Shown one piece after another: positions 1 through 8,049 of a stretch of 64,000 nucleotides of DNA (position 1 is its first letter; each line of letters starts with the position of its first letter). This DNA is from an uncultured Prevotella sp. (lineage in GTDB: Bacteria; Bacteroidota; Bacteroidia; Bacteroidales; Bacteroidaceae): contig CAKQMS010000011.1 in assembly GCA_934254985.1 (NCBI GenBank), positions 1 to 64,000 on the forward strand. Direction: 5' to 3'. The notes beneath the pieces were generated by a model. It was not told the origin of the DNA, made no database searches, and saw only the letters and a program-made list of their open reading frames with translations. The position numbers and the translations under genes are program-made.

Positions 1-34
1 CTTCCTTTAATGTCTCTTCTAATGATTTTTTCAT
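1..34 (-). CDS. Possible 5' end of a leftward gene cut by the window edge
   Basis: On the minus strand an ATG at 34 opens a frame reading MKKSLEETLKE without a stop to the left edge. The composition (Lys/Glu rich, amphipathic) looks like a genuine N-terminus, and the preceding leftward operon ends at its own terminator at 151-199, so a new gene here is plausible. Only 11 codons are visible, with no promoter box I can defend, so the product cannot be named and the call may be wrong. Confidence 0.3.
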   Translation of the reverse strand, partial: MKKSLEETLKE

Positions 35-150
35 TTCACTTACATTTTAAGGAGTCAACCATATGTACAAAAAGACAGTTTTTTGAGAAATATTTTTCAT
101 CATTTGAGTGCATCTATATACACATAAAAAAAGCAACTCAAGTCGAGCTC

Positions 151-199
151 AAAAAAAATAAGGTGCATCATTCAACGCATGGTTGGAATGATACACCTT
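151..199 (-). terminator. Rho-independent terminator of the ompH-like operon
   Basis: A 14-bp hairpin with one mismatch (arms 160-173 and 186-199) is followed, reading leftward, by a run of eight T residues (plus-strand A tract 151-158). It lies just beyond the stop of the OmpH-like gene. Confidence 0.8.
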
Positions 200-237
200 A
201 TTATATTATAGTGTGTGAAGATCAAGAATAGAAAGAA

Positions 238-858
238 CTACTTCTTTTTCTCGTCCTTTTTGTCTGTAGCCTTACCCTTGTAAGCCTTGTTTAGTCCGGC
301 AATGATATCGTTGGTGATATCGTAAGCCTTGTCAGCATAGAGGAGGTTGTCGCCCTGCTTGCTGAAGATGATGCTATACTTCTTGTCTTTGTTGTAAGTA
401 GCGAGATAATGCTGGATGCTATCACGAAGAGCCTTGTTGAACTGGTCGGTCTCGTTTTGGAATTCAGCACTCAAACGCTGGTTCAACATCTGAAGGTCGT
501 TGCTCTGCTTCTGCAAGCTTGCGTTTACGCCCTCAGCCTGCTCACGGGTGTAAGCATTCTGCTGCACCTTCTGCTGGAAGTTGGCAGCTGCAGCCTGCAA
601 AGCCTGCTGCTTCTGAGCAAGAGTGTTCTGAATGTTCTGACCCTTCTTCTGGAGGATGAGACTATACTCTTTGCAGAATTTATACTGACTCATGATAGAG
701 TCTACCTCTACGTAAGCAATCTTCATATCGCCGGCTGCAGCCTTAGCTGAAGCGTTAGCCTTCTGATCCATCTGAGGATTGCTCTTGTCGCATGATGTCA
801 TACCCATTGTGGCAACGAAAGCCAAAGCAACGGTACGCAAAATTGTTTTCTTGTTCAT
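238..858 (-). CDS. OmpH/Skp-family periplasmic chaperone, lipoprotein form
   Basis: The 206-residue protein starts with a lipoprotein signal (lipobox MTSC, Cys23), continues with a short Ala-rich linker, and then has the OmpH/Skp pattern: a beta strand (KIAYVEVDSI), a long charged, Gln-rich coiled coil at about residues 65-150, and a closing strand (YSIIFSKQGDNLLYA). Family members hold unfolded outer-membrane proteins in the periplasm as jellyfish-shaped trimers. The lipid anchor is common in Bacteroidota members but not in E. coli Skp. It lies 55 nt downstream of the small membrane protein gene and shares its promoter and the terminator at 151-199. Family assignment is firm; the exact client set is unknown. 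Confidence 0.85.
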   Translation of the reverse strand: MNKKTILRTVALAFVATMGMTSCDKSNPQMDQKANASAKAAAGDMKIAYVEVDSIMSQYKFCKEYSLILQKKGQNIQNTLAQKQQALQAAAANFQQKVQQNAYTREQAEGVNASLQKQSNDLQMLNQRLSAEFQNETDQFNKALRDSIQHYLATYNKDKKYSIIFSKQGDNLLYADKAYDITNDIIAGLNKAYKGKATDKKDEKKK

Positions 859-913
859 TATAATATTGTTTTATCAGTTTACAATTGGTTTAACTTCTGT
901 GTGGGTTAATTCG

Positions 914-1108
914 TTAATATGCTCCTCCACGTTTGCGAGCCTCACGGTCTTGATCCATAACGCAATGAATGCCTCTGTCTTTCATGGCTTTAGAGTCATG
1001 AATATGCTGTGAGGAGAACTTGCCGTTTTTCTTAAAAATCACTTTCACACACAATAAAGTGATGCAAATAGCAATTATTAACACGGTAAAGAGAAGAGTT
1101 TCTATCAT
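914..1108 (-). CDS. Small single-pass membrane protein, conserved in Bacteroidales
   Basis: This 64-residue protein has one N-terminal membrane segment (about residues 3-23, LLFTVLIIAICITLLCV) followed by a basic cytoplasmic tail. The tail contains the pattern SSQHIHDSKAMKDRGIHC and a Gln-Asp-Arg/Ala-Arg-Lys stretch, which I recognise from many small Bacteroidales proteins of unknown role (usually of the form HIGGNKAMRxRGIxC). A canonical promoter lies 14 nt upstream of the presumed transcript start, and the OmpH-like gene follows on the same transcript. No function can be assigned; the shared operon suggests an envelope role only by inference. Confidence 0.75.
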   Translation of the reverse strand: MIETLLFTVLIIAICITLLCVKVIFKKNGKFSSQHIHDSKAMKDRGIHCVMDQDREARKRGGAY

Positions 1109-1128
1109 TTTTATTAACTTTGTGGCTG

Positions 1129-1159
1129 CAAAGGTAGTGCAAAAGAGTGGAATAACAAA
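1129..1159 (-). promoter_or_regulatory. Bacteroidota promoter of the small membrane protein/ompH-like operon
   Basis: On the minus strand TTTG (1156-1159) is followed after exactly 19 bp by TACCTTTG (1129-1136), a perfect match to the Bacteroidota -33/-7 consensus. Transcription should begin near 1122, leaving a short leader before the ATG at 1108. Confidence 0.8.
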
Positions 1160-1272
1160 AGAATAATGAAATTTTCTTTTGGATTCCCGAGTGCTGCCAA
1201 GCCCCCTACCCCATACTTTAAGTAAATTAAAAGGTTAAGAGTAATAGGAATTAATCAAAAAATATTAAACAA

Positions 1273-2730
1273 ATGAACAATTGCGAATTGAAACCTGCTC
1301 TTGTATTTGAGCATTTTGCTAAAATCAATGAGATTCCTCGTCCATCTAAGCGTGAGGAAAAGATGATAGAATATCTTAAGGCGTTTGGTGAGAGCCACGG
1401 CTTGGAGACCAACGTTGACGAAACAGGCAACGTAATTATCCGCAAGCCTGCAACTCCTGGATATGAGAATAAGGAGACCGTTATCTTGCAGAGCCACATG
1501 GATATGGTGTGCGACAAGTTGGTAGACGTAGACTTCGACTTCGATAAGGACGCTATTCAGACATACGTGGATGGCGAATGGTTGACTGCTAAGGGCACTA
1601 CCCTTGGTGCTGACGACGGTATTGGCTGTGCGATAGAATTGGCTATCCTCGACAGCAACGATATTGAGCATGGTCCTATCGAGTGTGTGTTTACCCGCGA
1701 CGAGGAGACACAGCTCACAGGTGCTTTGGGCATGAAGGCAGGTTTTATGACAGGCAACATGCTTATCAACCTCGACTCTGAGGATGAGGGTCAGATTTTC
1801 GTTTCGTGCGCTGGCGGCCGCAGCACTTCGGCTAAGTTTACCTTTAAGCGTGAGGCTGCTCCTGAGGGAATGTTCTTCTTGGAGATTTCTATCAAGGGAT
1901 TGAAGGGTGGACACTCTGGCGACGATATCGACAAGAAGCGTGCCAACGCTATCAAGATATTGTCTCGTTTCTTGTATATGACTCAGGAGAAGATGGATCT
2001 TCGTTTGGTATCATTCAACTCAGGTAAGTTGCACAACGCTATTCCTCGCGATGGCAAGGTGGTGTTTGCTATTCCTGCTGCCGAGAAAGAAAATGTTAGA
2101 GCTGCATGGAATGTGTTTGCAACAAATGTTGAAGACGAGTTCCACGTTTCGGACGTAGAAATGGAGTTTAACATGCAGAGCACAGAGGCGCAGCCTGTGA
2201 TTGAGAAGGAGTGCAGCGTACGCATTATCAGAGCTTTGCAGGCTGTTGACAATGGCGTATATTCTATGTGCCAGGACAAGGCTTTGGAGACTATGGTTGA
2301 AACTTCGAGCAACATCGCCGTGGTGAAGACCGGGGAGAACGAGATTGAGGTGTTGGCTTCGCAGCGCTCTAACGTGATGAGCAACTTGGACAACGAGTGC
2401 AACACCATCCAAGCTGTATTCCAGTTGGCTGGTGCTGAGGTTGTGCAGAACGACGGCTACCCAGCATGGAAGATGAAGGCTGACAGCAAGCTGACCAAGT
2501 TGGCTGTTGACTCATACGTTAAGTTGTTTGGCAAGGAGCCTATCGTGCGTGGCATCCACGCAGGCTTGGAGTGTGGTTTGTTCTCAGAGCGCTATCCTAA
2601 CATGGATATGGTATCGTTTGGTCCTACCCTCCGCTTTGTGCATACTCCTGATGAGAAGCTCTACATCCCAACAGTTCAGATGGTTTGGGATCATTTGCTC
2701 GACATCATGAAAAATGTGCCTGCAAAATAA
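1273..2730 (+). CDS. pepD: Aminoacyl-histidine dipeptidase (M20C, PepD)
   Basis: The 485-residue protein is full length for cytosolic non-specific dipeptidase PepD, a zinc metallopeptidase that cleaves Xaa-His and other dipeptides. Metal-site motifs are visible: SHMDM (His75, Asp77), LGADDGIG (about 111-118), TRDEETQLTG (catalytic Glu region), and the late HAGLECG near residue 430. The lid domain KGLKGGHSGDDI is also typical. The ATG at 1273 precedes the conserved N-terminus (ALVFEHFAKINEIPRPS), so the start is well supported. A TAACTTTG box on the plus strand at 1115-1122 could drive it with a long leader, but no upstream TTTG fits. The next gene begins 1 nt after the stop. Confidence 0.95.
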   Translation: MNNCELKPALVFEHFAKINEIPRPSKREEKMIEYLKAFGESHGLETNVDETGNVIIRKPATPGYENKETVILQSHMDMVCDKLVDVDFDFDKDAIQTYVDGEWLTAKGTTLGADDGIGCAIELAILDSNDIEHGPIECVFTRDEETQLTGALGMKAGFMTGNMLINLDSEDEGQIFVSCAGGRSTSAKFTFKREAAPEGMFFLEISIKGLKGGHSGDDIDKKRANAIKILSRFLYMTQEKMDLRLVSFNSGKLHNAIPRDGKVVFAIPAAEKENVRAAWNVFATNVEDEFHVSDVEMEFNMQSTEAQPVIEKECSVRIIRALQAVDNGVYSMCQDKALETMVETSSNIAVVKTGENEIEVLASQRSNVMSNLDNECNTIQAVFQLAGAEVVQNDGYPAWKMKADSKLTKLAVDSYVKLFGKEPIVRGIHAGLECGLFSERYPNMDMVSFGPTLRFVHTPDEKLYIPTVQMVWDHLLDIMKNVPAK

Positions 2731-2731
2731 T

Positions 2732-3121
2732 ATGCGTAGCCACTACAATATAAAAAGAGCGCTAATATCGCTATGCGTGGTTGTTGGCTTCGGCATGATA
2801 GCCTCTTGCGGCAACAACCGACAGGCTAAGGCTGTGGTGAACGATTTCCTCGAGGAAAATCTCAACACCCAAGACTACGACACGGAGTATTTCTCGAATG
2901 TAGACTCCACATTCGTGGTTAGCGACTCTGTATTGCAGAAGATGCAGACCAACGCCAAGTCGTTGAAAATGTTCAAGAGCCTGAAGTTTGCCGAGCGTGG
3001 CAACTCGAAGAAGCTCTACATCATCAAAACGAGATACCACATAGGTGCGGACACCATCCGCCAAGTGTTTTATCTGAACGAAGGACAAACGCAAGTGGTC
3101 TGCGTGAAACAGGATATATAA
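2732..3121 (+). CDS. Small lipoprotein of unknown function
   Basis: This 129-residue protein is unrecognised. It has a basic N-terminus, a hydrophobic segment and the lipobox MIASC, so it is predicted to be secreted and lipid-anchored. The mature part is a mixed alpha/beta domain with no cysteine or obvious catalytic motif (KAVVNDFLEENL, then short strands such as KLYIIKTRYHIGAD). Small domains of this layout often belong to NTF2-like or DUF-type secreted families in Bacteroidales, but I cannot place it. An ATG at 2714 inside pepD is possible; 2732 gives a proper signal peptide. It is probably co-transcribed with pepD and ends at a terminator. Confidence 0.7.
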   Translation: MRSHYNIKRALISLCVVVGFGMIASCGNNRQAKAVVNDFLEENLNTQDYDTEYFSNVDSTFVVSDSVLQKMQTNAKSLKMFKSLKFAERGNSKKLYIIKTRYHIGADTIRQVFYLNEGQTQVVCVKQDI

Positions 3122-3127
3122 TCAAAT

Positions 3128-3161
3128 AAAGGGCTTGCCTCTAATTAGAGGTGAGCCCTTT
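3128..3161 (+). terminator. Terminator after the pepD operon
   Basis: The arms AAAGGGCT and AGCCCTTT, extended by CCTCTAATTAGAGG inside, form a strong hairpin followed by a T-rich stretch (tatatttt). It sits 7 nt after the lipoprotein stop. Confidence 0.8.
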
Positions 3162-3187
3162 ATATTTTCATTAAGTTGCATAATAAA

Positions 3188-3219
3188 TTTGGAAATTAAA
3201 ACAAAATGTTCTATCTTTG
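3188..3219 (+). promoter_or_regulatory. Promoter of the toxin-antitoxin pair
   Basis: TTTG (3188-3191) and TATCTTTG (3212-3219) are separated by 20 bp, close to the Bacteroidota consensus. The predicted start near 3226 lies upstream of the ATG at 3244, which supports 3244 rather than 3217 as the antitoxin start. Confidence 0.7.
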
Positions 3220-3243
3220 CAAAAACTAATAAATTCTATAAAT

Positions 3244-3480
3244 ATGAATACTACATCAACAAAATATTTAGAAATATCGTTAGAAGATAATGCCGTGATT
3301 TCTGATATTAAGAAAGCACTAAAGATGATTCGTGGTATTGCCTCTGTTAAAATTGTTACTACAAATAAAAAAGAAGAGGTAATAAACGATACTACAAAAA
3401 AAGCAATTGAAGAAGTGAAAGCGGGTAAAACGTTCAAAGCATCTTCTGTAGATGACTTATTTATAAAATGTTTGCAATAA
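3244..3480 (+). CDS. Type II antitoxin of a YafQ-type pair
   Basis: The 78-residue protein lies one base upstream of a YafQ-like toxin and has the expected layout: an N-terminal region that could form a dimeric DNA-binding domain (MNTTSTKYLEISLEDNAVIS), then a charged C-terminal tail (KKAIEEVKAGKTFKASSVDD) of the kind that wraps the toxin. The tail EEVKAGK is typical of small Bacteroidota antitoxins. Family members repress their own promoter and neutralise the toxin. Codon and base use is very AT-rich compared with pepD and the receptor gene on either side, which suggests acquisition. Assignment rests mainly on the partner gene. Confidence 0.75.
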   Translation: MNTTSTKYLEISLEDNAVISDIKKALKMIRGIASVKIVTTNKKEEVINDTTKKAIEEVKAGKTFKASSVDDLFIKCLQ

Positions 3481-3481
3481 C

Positions 3482-3757
3482 ATGTACGATCTTGAATATT
3501 CTGGTCAATTTAAAAAAGATCTAAAACTAATGAATAAACGAGGAGTTAACCTAAACGATCTTCGTAAAGTTTTAGACTATCTTATTATAGAAGGTCAAGT
3601 GCCTATTTCGTTCAAGCCGCATATCTTATCTGGAAAATATAAAGGTGTTTGGGAATGTCATATAAACCCAGATTGGTTGTTAGTATACGATATAAATAAT
3701 TCTATAAAATTAGTACGACTTGTCCGCACTGGTTCCCATAGTGACTTATTTAAATAA
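3482..3757 (+). CDS. YafQ-family toxin, mRNA interferase (RelE/ParE superfamily)
   Basis: The 91-residue protein matches YafQ along its length. Residues corresponding to the E. coli YafQ active site are all present: His47, His60, Asp64, Trp65, His86 and Phe90, in the contexts ECHINPDW and RTGSHSDLF. YafQ proteins cut mRNA on the ribosome at specific codons when freed from the antitoxin. It starts one base after the antitoxin stop, so translation is probably coupled. Nothing looks degraded, and I infer an active pair. The low GC content is shared with the antitoxin. Confidence 0.9.
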   Translation: MYDLEYSGQFKKDLKLMNKRGVNLNDLRKVLDYLIIEGQVPISFKPHILSGKYKGVWECHINPDWLLVYDINNSIKLVRLVRTGSHSDLFK

Positions 3758-3803
3758 TAGTCTGATGGCAATATTATTGCCATTATTCCGTTATATTTGT
3801 TGT

Positions 3804-6182
3804 ATGGACAAGAAAATCATGATATTGCTGATGGCTTTGACATTCAGCATAAACGCTATAGCACAAACATTTACGCTTCGAGGTAAAGTTACCGACGAAG
3901 ACCAAAACCCTGTAGAATTAGCTACCGTTGCTTGCTTGAAGCAAGGAAAGGTGGCTATGACTTCGTTAAAGGGAGAATACAGCCTAACGCTGCAAAGTGC
4001 TGACTCTGTGGTGGTTCAGGTATCGATGATAGGCTACAAGACAAAGACACGAGTGCTGAGAAAGCCACGTGGCGTGCAGACATTGCAGATGGTATTGCAC
4101 GAAGACAACAAGATGTTGAGCCAGGTGACTATCACCGGACAAAAGATACAGACTTCGCAGACGCAAGAGCTGAAGACAGAACAGCTGAAGCAGATGCCTT
4201 CGGCTACGGGCAACGCCGTGGAAGAACTGATACAAAGTCAAGCTGGAGTTTCCACACATAGCGAACTATCGTCGCAATATAATGTGAGAGGTGGAAGCTT
4301 CGACGAAAACTCTGTATATATAAATAATGTGGAAGTGTATCGCCCATTCCTTGTGCGCTCAGGCCAACAAGAGGGATTGTCAATTATCAATCCCGATATG
4401 GTAGAGAAGATAGGATTTTCTACTGGTGGCTACGAAGCAAAATATGGCGACAAGATGTCGTCGGCTCTCGATATCACATACAAACGTCCGAAGAAGTTTG
4501 AGGCTACGGCTGCCATGTCGCTACTTGGCGCAAGCGCATACGTAGGTTTCTCGAACAAGAAGTTGGCATGGGCAAACGGTTTGAGATATAAGACAAATAA
4601 ATATCTCTTGGGATCGCTCGATACGGATGGCGAATACAAACCTTCGTTCTTGGATTATCAGACATATCTGAGCTATAAGCCTAACAAGAGGTGGACGATA
4701 GATTTCATTGGCAACATATCGGACAATCATTACGACTTTACCCCTACCGACCGCGAAACATCTTTTGGTACTATGGAGAACGTGAAGTCGTTTAAGGTGT
4801 ATTTCGACGGTCAGGAGAAAGACCTGTTCCGCACTTATTTCGGCACATTCTCCATAACACGCCACTTTGGCGACTCCACAAGCGTTTCGCTCTTGGGCTC
4901 AGCCTTTTCGTCGAAGGAGCAAGAGCGCTACGACATACAAGGACAATATTGGCTCACACAAACAGAGACAAGCGAGAACCTGGGCGTGGGAACATATTTT
5001 GAGCATGCTCGCAACTATCTGAAATCGAATGTGGCGAGCGTGAAACTCATGGTGCGCCACAAGACAAAACGCCACGCCATAGAGGGAGGACTGACATGGA
5101 AAACAGAGAGTGTGAAGGAGCGCTCGGTGGAATACGAGATGCGCGACTCTGCTGGCTATAGCATTCCGCACAACGGCAAAGACCTATATATGATATACAG
5201 CCTGAAGGCAGCAAACAGCTTGAAGGCAAACCGCATAGAGGGCTATCTGCAAGATACTTACAGATTTCACGGAGCAAACCAAGAAACTCTGTATACTCTG
5301 AACTATGGCATAAGATTCAGCCATTGGAATTTCAATAAAGAAACGATAGTGTCGCCACGAGTATCGCTGGGCATAGTGCCAGCTTTCAACCAAGACCTGA
5401 CCTTCCGTCTGGCTACAGGACTATACTATCAGGCACCTTTCTACAAGGAACTTCGCGACACGTCGACCGTGAACGGAGTGACCATAGCCGAGCTAAACAA
5501 GAAGATAAAAAGCCAACGCTCCATACACTTCATAGGAGCCGTGGACTATCGCTTTAAGCTCAACAACCGTCCGTATAAGTTTACGGCAGAGGCTTACTAC
5601 AAGGCTTTGGGCAATTTGGTGCCATACTCTGTGAACAACGTGAAGGTGGTATACTACGGCAACAACGAATGTAGCGGACATGCTGCAGGTATCGACCTCA
5701 AGCTGTTTGGCGAATTTGTGCCAGGCACCGACTCATGGATATCGCTTTCAATCATGGATGCAAAGATGAAGCTCAACGGCAAGTCGATACCTCTGCCTAC
5801 GAACCAAAGATATGGCATAAACATGTTTTTCACCGACTATTTCCCTGGTACCGACCGTTGGAAGATGTCGCTGAAGTTGGCTTATGCCGACGGTCTGCCA
5901 TTCTCGGCACCACACAAAGAACTGGAGAGCAACTCATTCCGTGCGCCAGCATACAAGAGAGCCGATATCGGTATGAGCTATCGTGCATTGAACAACGAAG
6001 ACCGCAAGATGAAGAAGAGCCCATTCAAGAACATTTGGCTCGGTATAGACTGCCTGAATCTCTTCGGCATCAACAACGTAAACTCGTTTTATTGGATAAC
6101 CGATGTTACGAGCCATCAGTATGCCGTGCCAAACTATCTCACAGGCAGACAGATTAATGTGCGCCTGCTCTTCGAATTCTAA
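3804..6182 (+). CDS. TonB-dependent outer-membrane receptor with carboxypeptidase-regulatory-like domain
   Basis: The 792-residue protein has a signal peptide (ending near SINAIAQ), an N-terminal CarboxypepD_reg-like beta domain (about 24-105, TLRGKVTDEDQNPVELATV), a plug domain (about 115-225, with VEELIQSQAGVSTHSELSSQYNVRGG) and a C-terminal beta-barrel ending in aromatic-rich strands (VRLLFEF). It imports an unknown ligand across the outer membrane. There is no adjacent SusD-like gene, so a siderophore or other small ligand is as likely as a glycan. The open frame extends back to 3720, but that region overlaps the toxin; 3804 gives a clean signal peptide. A TATATTTG box at 3792-3799 lies unusually close to this start. 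Confidence 0.88.
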   Translation: MDKKIMILLMALTFSINAIAQTFTLRGKVTDEDQNPVELATVACLKQGKVAMTSLKGEYSLTLQSADSVVVQVSMIGYKTKTRVLRKPRGVQTLQMVLHEDNKMLSQVTITGQKIQTSQTQELKTEQLKQMPSATGNAVEELIQSQAGVSTHSELSSQYNVRGGSFDENSVYINNVEVYRPFLVRSGQQEGLSIINPDMVEKIGFSTGGYEAKYGDKMSSALDITYKRPKKFEATAAMSLLGASAYVGFSNKKLAWANGLRYKTNKYLLGSLDTDGEYKPSFLDYQTYLSYKPNKRWTIDFIGNISDNHYDFTPTDRETSFGTMENVKSFKVYFDGQEKDLFRTYFGTFSITRHFGDSTSVSLLGSAFSSKEQERYDIQGQYWLTQTETSENLGVGTYFEHARNYLKSNVASVKLMVRHKTKRHAIEGGLTWKTESVKERSVEYEMRDSAGYSIPHNGKDLYMIYSLKAANSLKANRIEGYLQDTYRFHGANQETLYTLNYGIRFSHWNFNKETIVSPRVSLGIVPAFNQDLTFRLATGLYYQAPFYKELRDTSTVNGVTIAELNKKIKSQRSIHFIGAVDYRFKLNNRPYKFTAEAYYKALGNLVPYSVNNVKVVYYGNNECSGHAAGIDLKLFGEFVPGTDSWISLSIMDAKMKLNGKSIPLPTNQRYGINMFFTDYFPGTDRWKMSLKLAYADGLPFSAPHKELESNSFRAPAYKRADIGMSYRALNNEDRKMKKSPFKNIWLGIDCLNLFGINNVNSFYWITDVTSHQYAVPNYLTGRQINVRLLFEF

Positions 6183-6230
6183 AAAGACTAAATTAATCAT
6201 ACGTTTTTCTTTAATTTGAAGATTATTGAT

Positions 6231-6238
6231 TAACTTTG
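6231..6238 (+). promoter_or_regulatory. -7 box of the carboxyltransferase operon promoter
   Basis: TAACTTTG matches the Bacteroidota -7 consensus 40 nt before the first gene. No good upstream TTTG is seen at the normal spacing, so the promoter may be activator-dependent or weak. Confidence 0.55.
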
Positions 6239-6277
6239 CACGGAATTTTTTGAAACATATGTATTATTACAATAATT

Positions 6278-7843
6278 ATGAGCAAACAAACAGAGAAGAT
6301 TAAAGAGCTTGTGGCTAAACGCGAGCAGGCTCGTCTTGGAGGTGGCGAGAAAGCTATCGAAAAGCAGCATCAGCGTGGCAAGTATACCGCTCGTGAGCGT
6401 ATAGAAATGCTCGTTGACGAAGGTTCGTTCGAGGAGTACGACATGTTCAAACTCCATCGCTGCCACAACTTCGGAATGGAAAAGAAGCATTATTATGGCG
6501 ACGGTGTAGTATGCGGTAGCGCTACCATCGATGGTCGCTTGGTATATGTTTCCGCACAGGACTTCACAGTAAATGGTGGTTCGCTTTCGGAGACTATGGC
6601 TCAGAAGATATGCAAGGTTATGGATATGGCCGTACAGAATGGCGCACCTATGATTTCGCTCAACGACTCGGGCGGTGCACGTATTCAGGAGGGTATCTGC
6701 TCATTGGCCGGTTATGGCGAAATCTTTGAGCGCAACATCCTTGCTTCAGGTGTTATCCCACAGATTTCCGGTATCTTCGGTCCTTGCGCAGGCGGTGCCG
6801 TTTATTCGCCTGCACTTACCGACTTCATCTTGATGATGGAGAATACATCATACATGTTCCTTACCGGTCCTAAGGTTGTGAAGACCGTTACTGGCGAGGA
6901 TATCGACGCTGAGCATCTTGGTGGTGCTTCGGTTCACGCTTCAAAGAGTGGTGTAACATCATTCACCGCAAAGACCGAGGAAGAGGCTGTAGAGATGTTG
7001 AAGACTTTGTTGAGCTACATTCCTTCAAACAACACAGAAGAGGCTCCACGCACAGAGTGTACAGACCCTATCAACCGCGTAGAGGATTCGTTGAACGAGA
7101 TTTTGCCTGACGACCCTAACAAGGCATACGATATGTATAAGGTTATCTCGGCTATCACCGACAATGGTGAGTTCTTCGAGGTACAGCCTAAGTTTGCAAA
7201 GAACATCATCACAGGTTTCGCTCGCTTCAATGGTCAGAGCGTAGGTATCGTGGCTAACCAGCCTTCAGCTTATGCAGGTGTTCTCGACACCAACGCAAGC
7301 CGTAAGGGTGCACGCTTCGTACGTTTCTGCGACGCTTTCAATATTCCTATCGTCAGCCTTGTTGACGTGCCAGGATTCCTTCCAGGTACAGGTCAGGAAT
7401 ACAACGCTGTAATCCTTCACGGAGCACAGCTTCTCTATGCTTATGGCGAGGCTACAGTTCCAAAGATTACTATCACATTGCGTAAGAGCTATGGTGGTTC
7501 ACACATCGTGATGGGATGCAAGCAGTTGCGTTCAGACCTCAACTTCGCATGGCCTACAGCCGAGATTGCCGTTATGGGAGCAAGTGGTGCTGTAGCAGTA
7601 CTCTCAGCAAAAGAGGCTAAGGCTAAGAAGGAAGCAGGCGAAGACGTTAAGGCATTCCTCGCAGAGAAGGAGCAGGAGTATACCGACTTGTTTGCTAACC
7701 CATACCAGGCAGCAAGCTATGGTTATATCGACGATGTTATCGAACCTCGCAACACACGTTTCCGCATTTGCCGTGGTTTGGCTCAGTTGGCTAACAAGCG
7801 CCAGAACCTCCCTGCAAAGAAGCATGGTTGCATGCCAATGTAA
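6278..7843 (+). CDS. Acyl-CoA carboxyltransferase large subunit (propionyl-CoA carboxylase beta / methylmalonyl-CoA decarboxylase alpha)
   Basis: The 521-residue protein is full length for the biotin-dependent carboxyltransferase family. Two crotonase-fold halves are visible, with oxyanion-hole motifs SGGARIQEG (about 127-135) and GPCAGGAVYSPA in the N-half and GFLPGTGQEYN in the C-half. It moves a carboxyl group between carboxybiotin and propionyl-CoA. It is followed by a tiny protein and a biotin carrier, the arrangement of Bacteroidota methylmalonyl-CoA decarboxylase clusters that support propionate formation and Na+ export. No membrane beta subunit gene is next to it, so carboxylase and decarboxylase roles cannot be separated from this window. 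Confidence 0.93.
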   Translation: MSKQTEKIKELVAKREQARLGGGEKAIEKQHQRGKYTARERIEMLVDEGSFEEYDMFKLHRCHNFGMEKKHYYGDGVVCGSATIDGRLVYVSAQDFTVNGGSLSETMAQKICKVMDMAVQNGAPMISLNDSGGARIQEGICSLAGYGEIFERNILASGVIPQISGIFGPCAGGAVYSPALTDFILMMENTSYMFLTGPKVVKTVTGEDIDAEHLGGASVHASKSGVTSFTAKTEEEAVEMLKTLLSYIPSNNTEEAPRTECTDPINRVEDSLNEILPDDPNKAYDMYKVISAITDNGEFFEVQPKFAKNIITGFARFNGQSVGIVANQPSAYAGVLDTNASRKGARFVRFCDAFNIPIVSLVDVPGFLPGTGQEYNAVILHGAQLLYAYGEATVPKITITLRKSYGGSHIVMGCKQLRSDLNFAWPTAEIAVMGASGAVAVLSAKEAKAKKEAGEDVKAFLAEKEQEYTDLFANPYQAASYGYIDDVIEPRNTRFRICRGLAQLANKRQNLPAKKHGCMPM

Positions 7844-7861
7844 TAATTAAACACAGAACAA

Positions 7862-8011
7862 ATGGACAAGAATGTATATGCAGCCATAGCAATGGCGCTG
7901 TTCGAGCATCAAGGAAATAATGTTCACGACAAGGAACCAGGCATCATCACCATTAAGCCAAAGCATACTTTGTGGAATGCCAAATTCCTGTCATTCACAC
8001 AGAAGCCTTGA
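7862..8011 (+). CDS. 49-residue protein of the carboxyltransferase cluster, resembling the soluble tail of OadG
   Basis: An ATG at 7862 opens a 49-codon frame between the carboxyltransferase and biotin carrier genes, spaced 18 nt and 38 nt from them. The peptide (AAIAMALFEHQGN, VHDKEPGIITIK, then LWNAKFLSFTQKP) resembles, from memory, the C-terminal cytoplasmic tail of Bacteroidota OadG-like gamma subunits (AIAxALxxY...VHDEExxxxTI). It has no membrane segment, unlike full OadG. I infer it is a stand-alone assembly or docking piece joining the carboxyltransferase with the membrane pump. Position, spacing and residue pattern support it being real; function is inference. Confidence 0.7.
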   Translation: MDKNVYAAIAMALFEHQGNNVHDKEPGIITIKPKHTLWNAKFLSFTQKP

Positions 8012-8049
8012 CAACAATGCTTTCTTCCAATTTTTAATAAGCAATAAAG

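Noticed and set aside
10..231. Rightward 73-codon open frame at the left edge
   Set aside because: It runs through the ompH terminator hairpin, has low-complexity composition and no promoter or family pattern.
1255..1914. Long antisense frame within pepD
   Set aside because: It is a shadow of a well-conserved enzyme gene; no family pattern on the antisense strand. The same holds for antisense frames in the RSH, DUF4301 and thrC genes.
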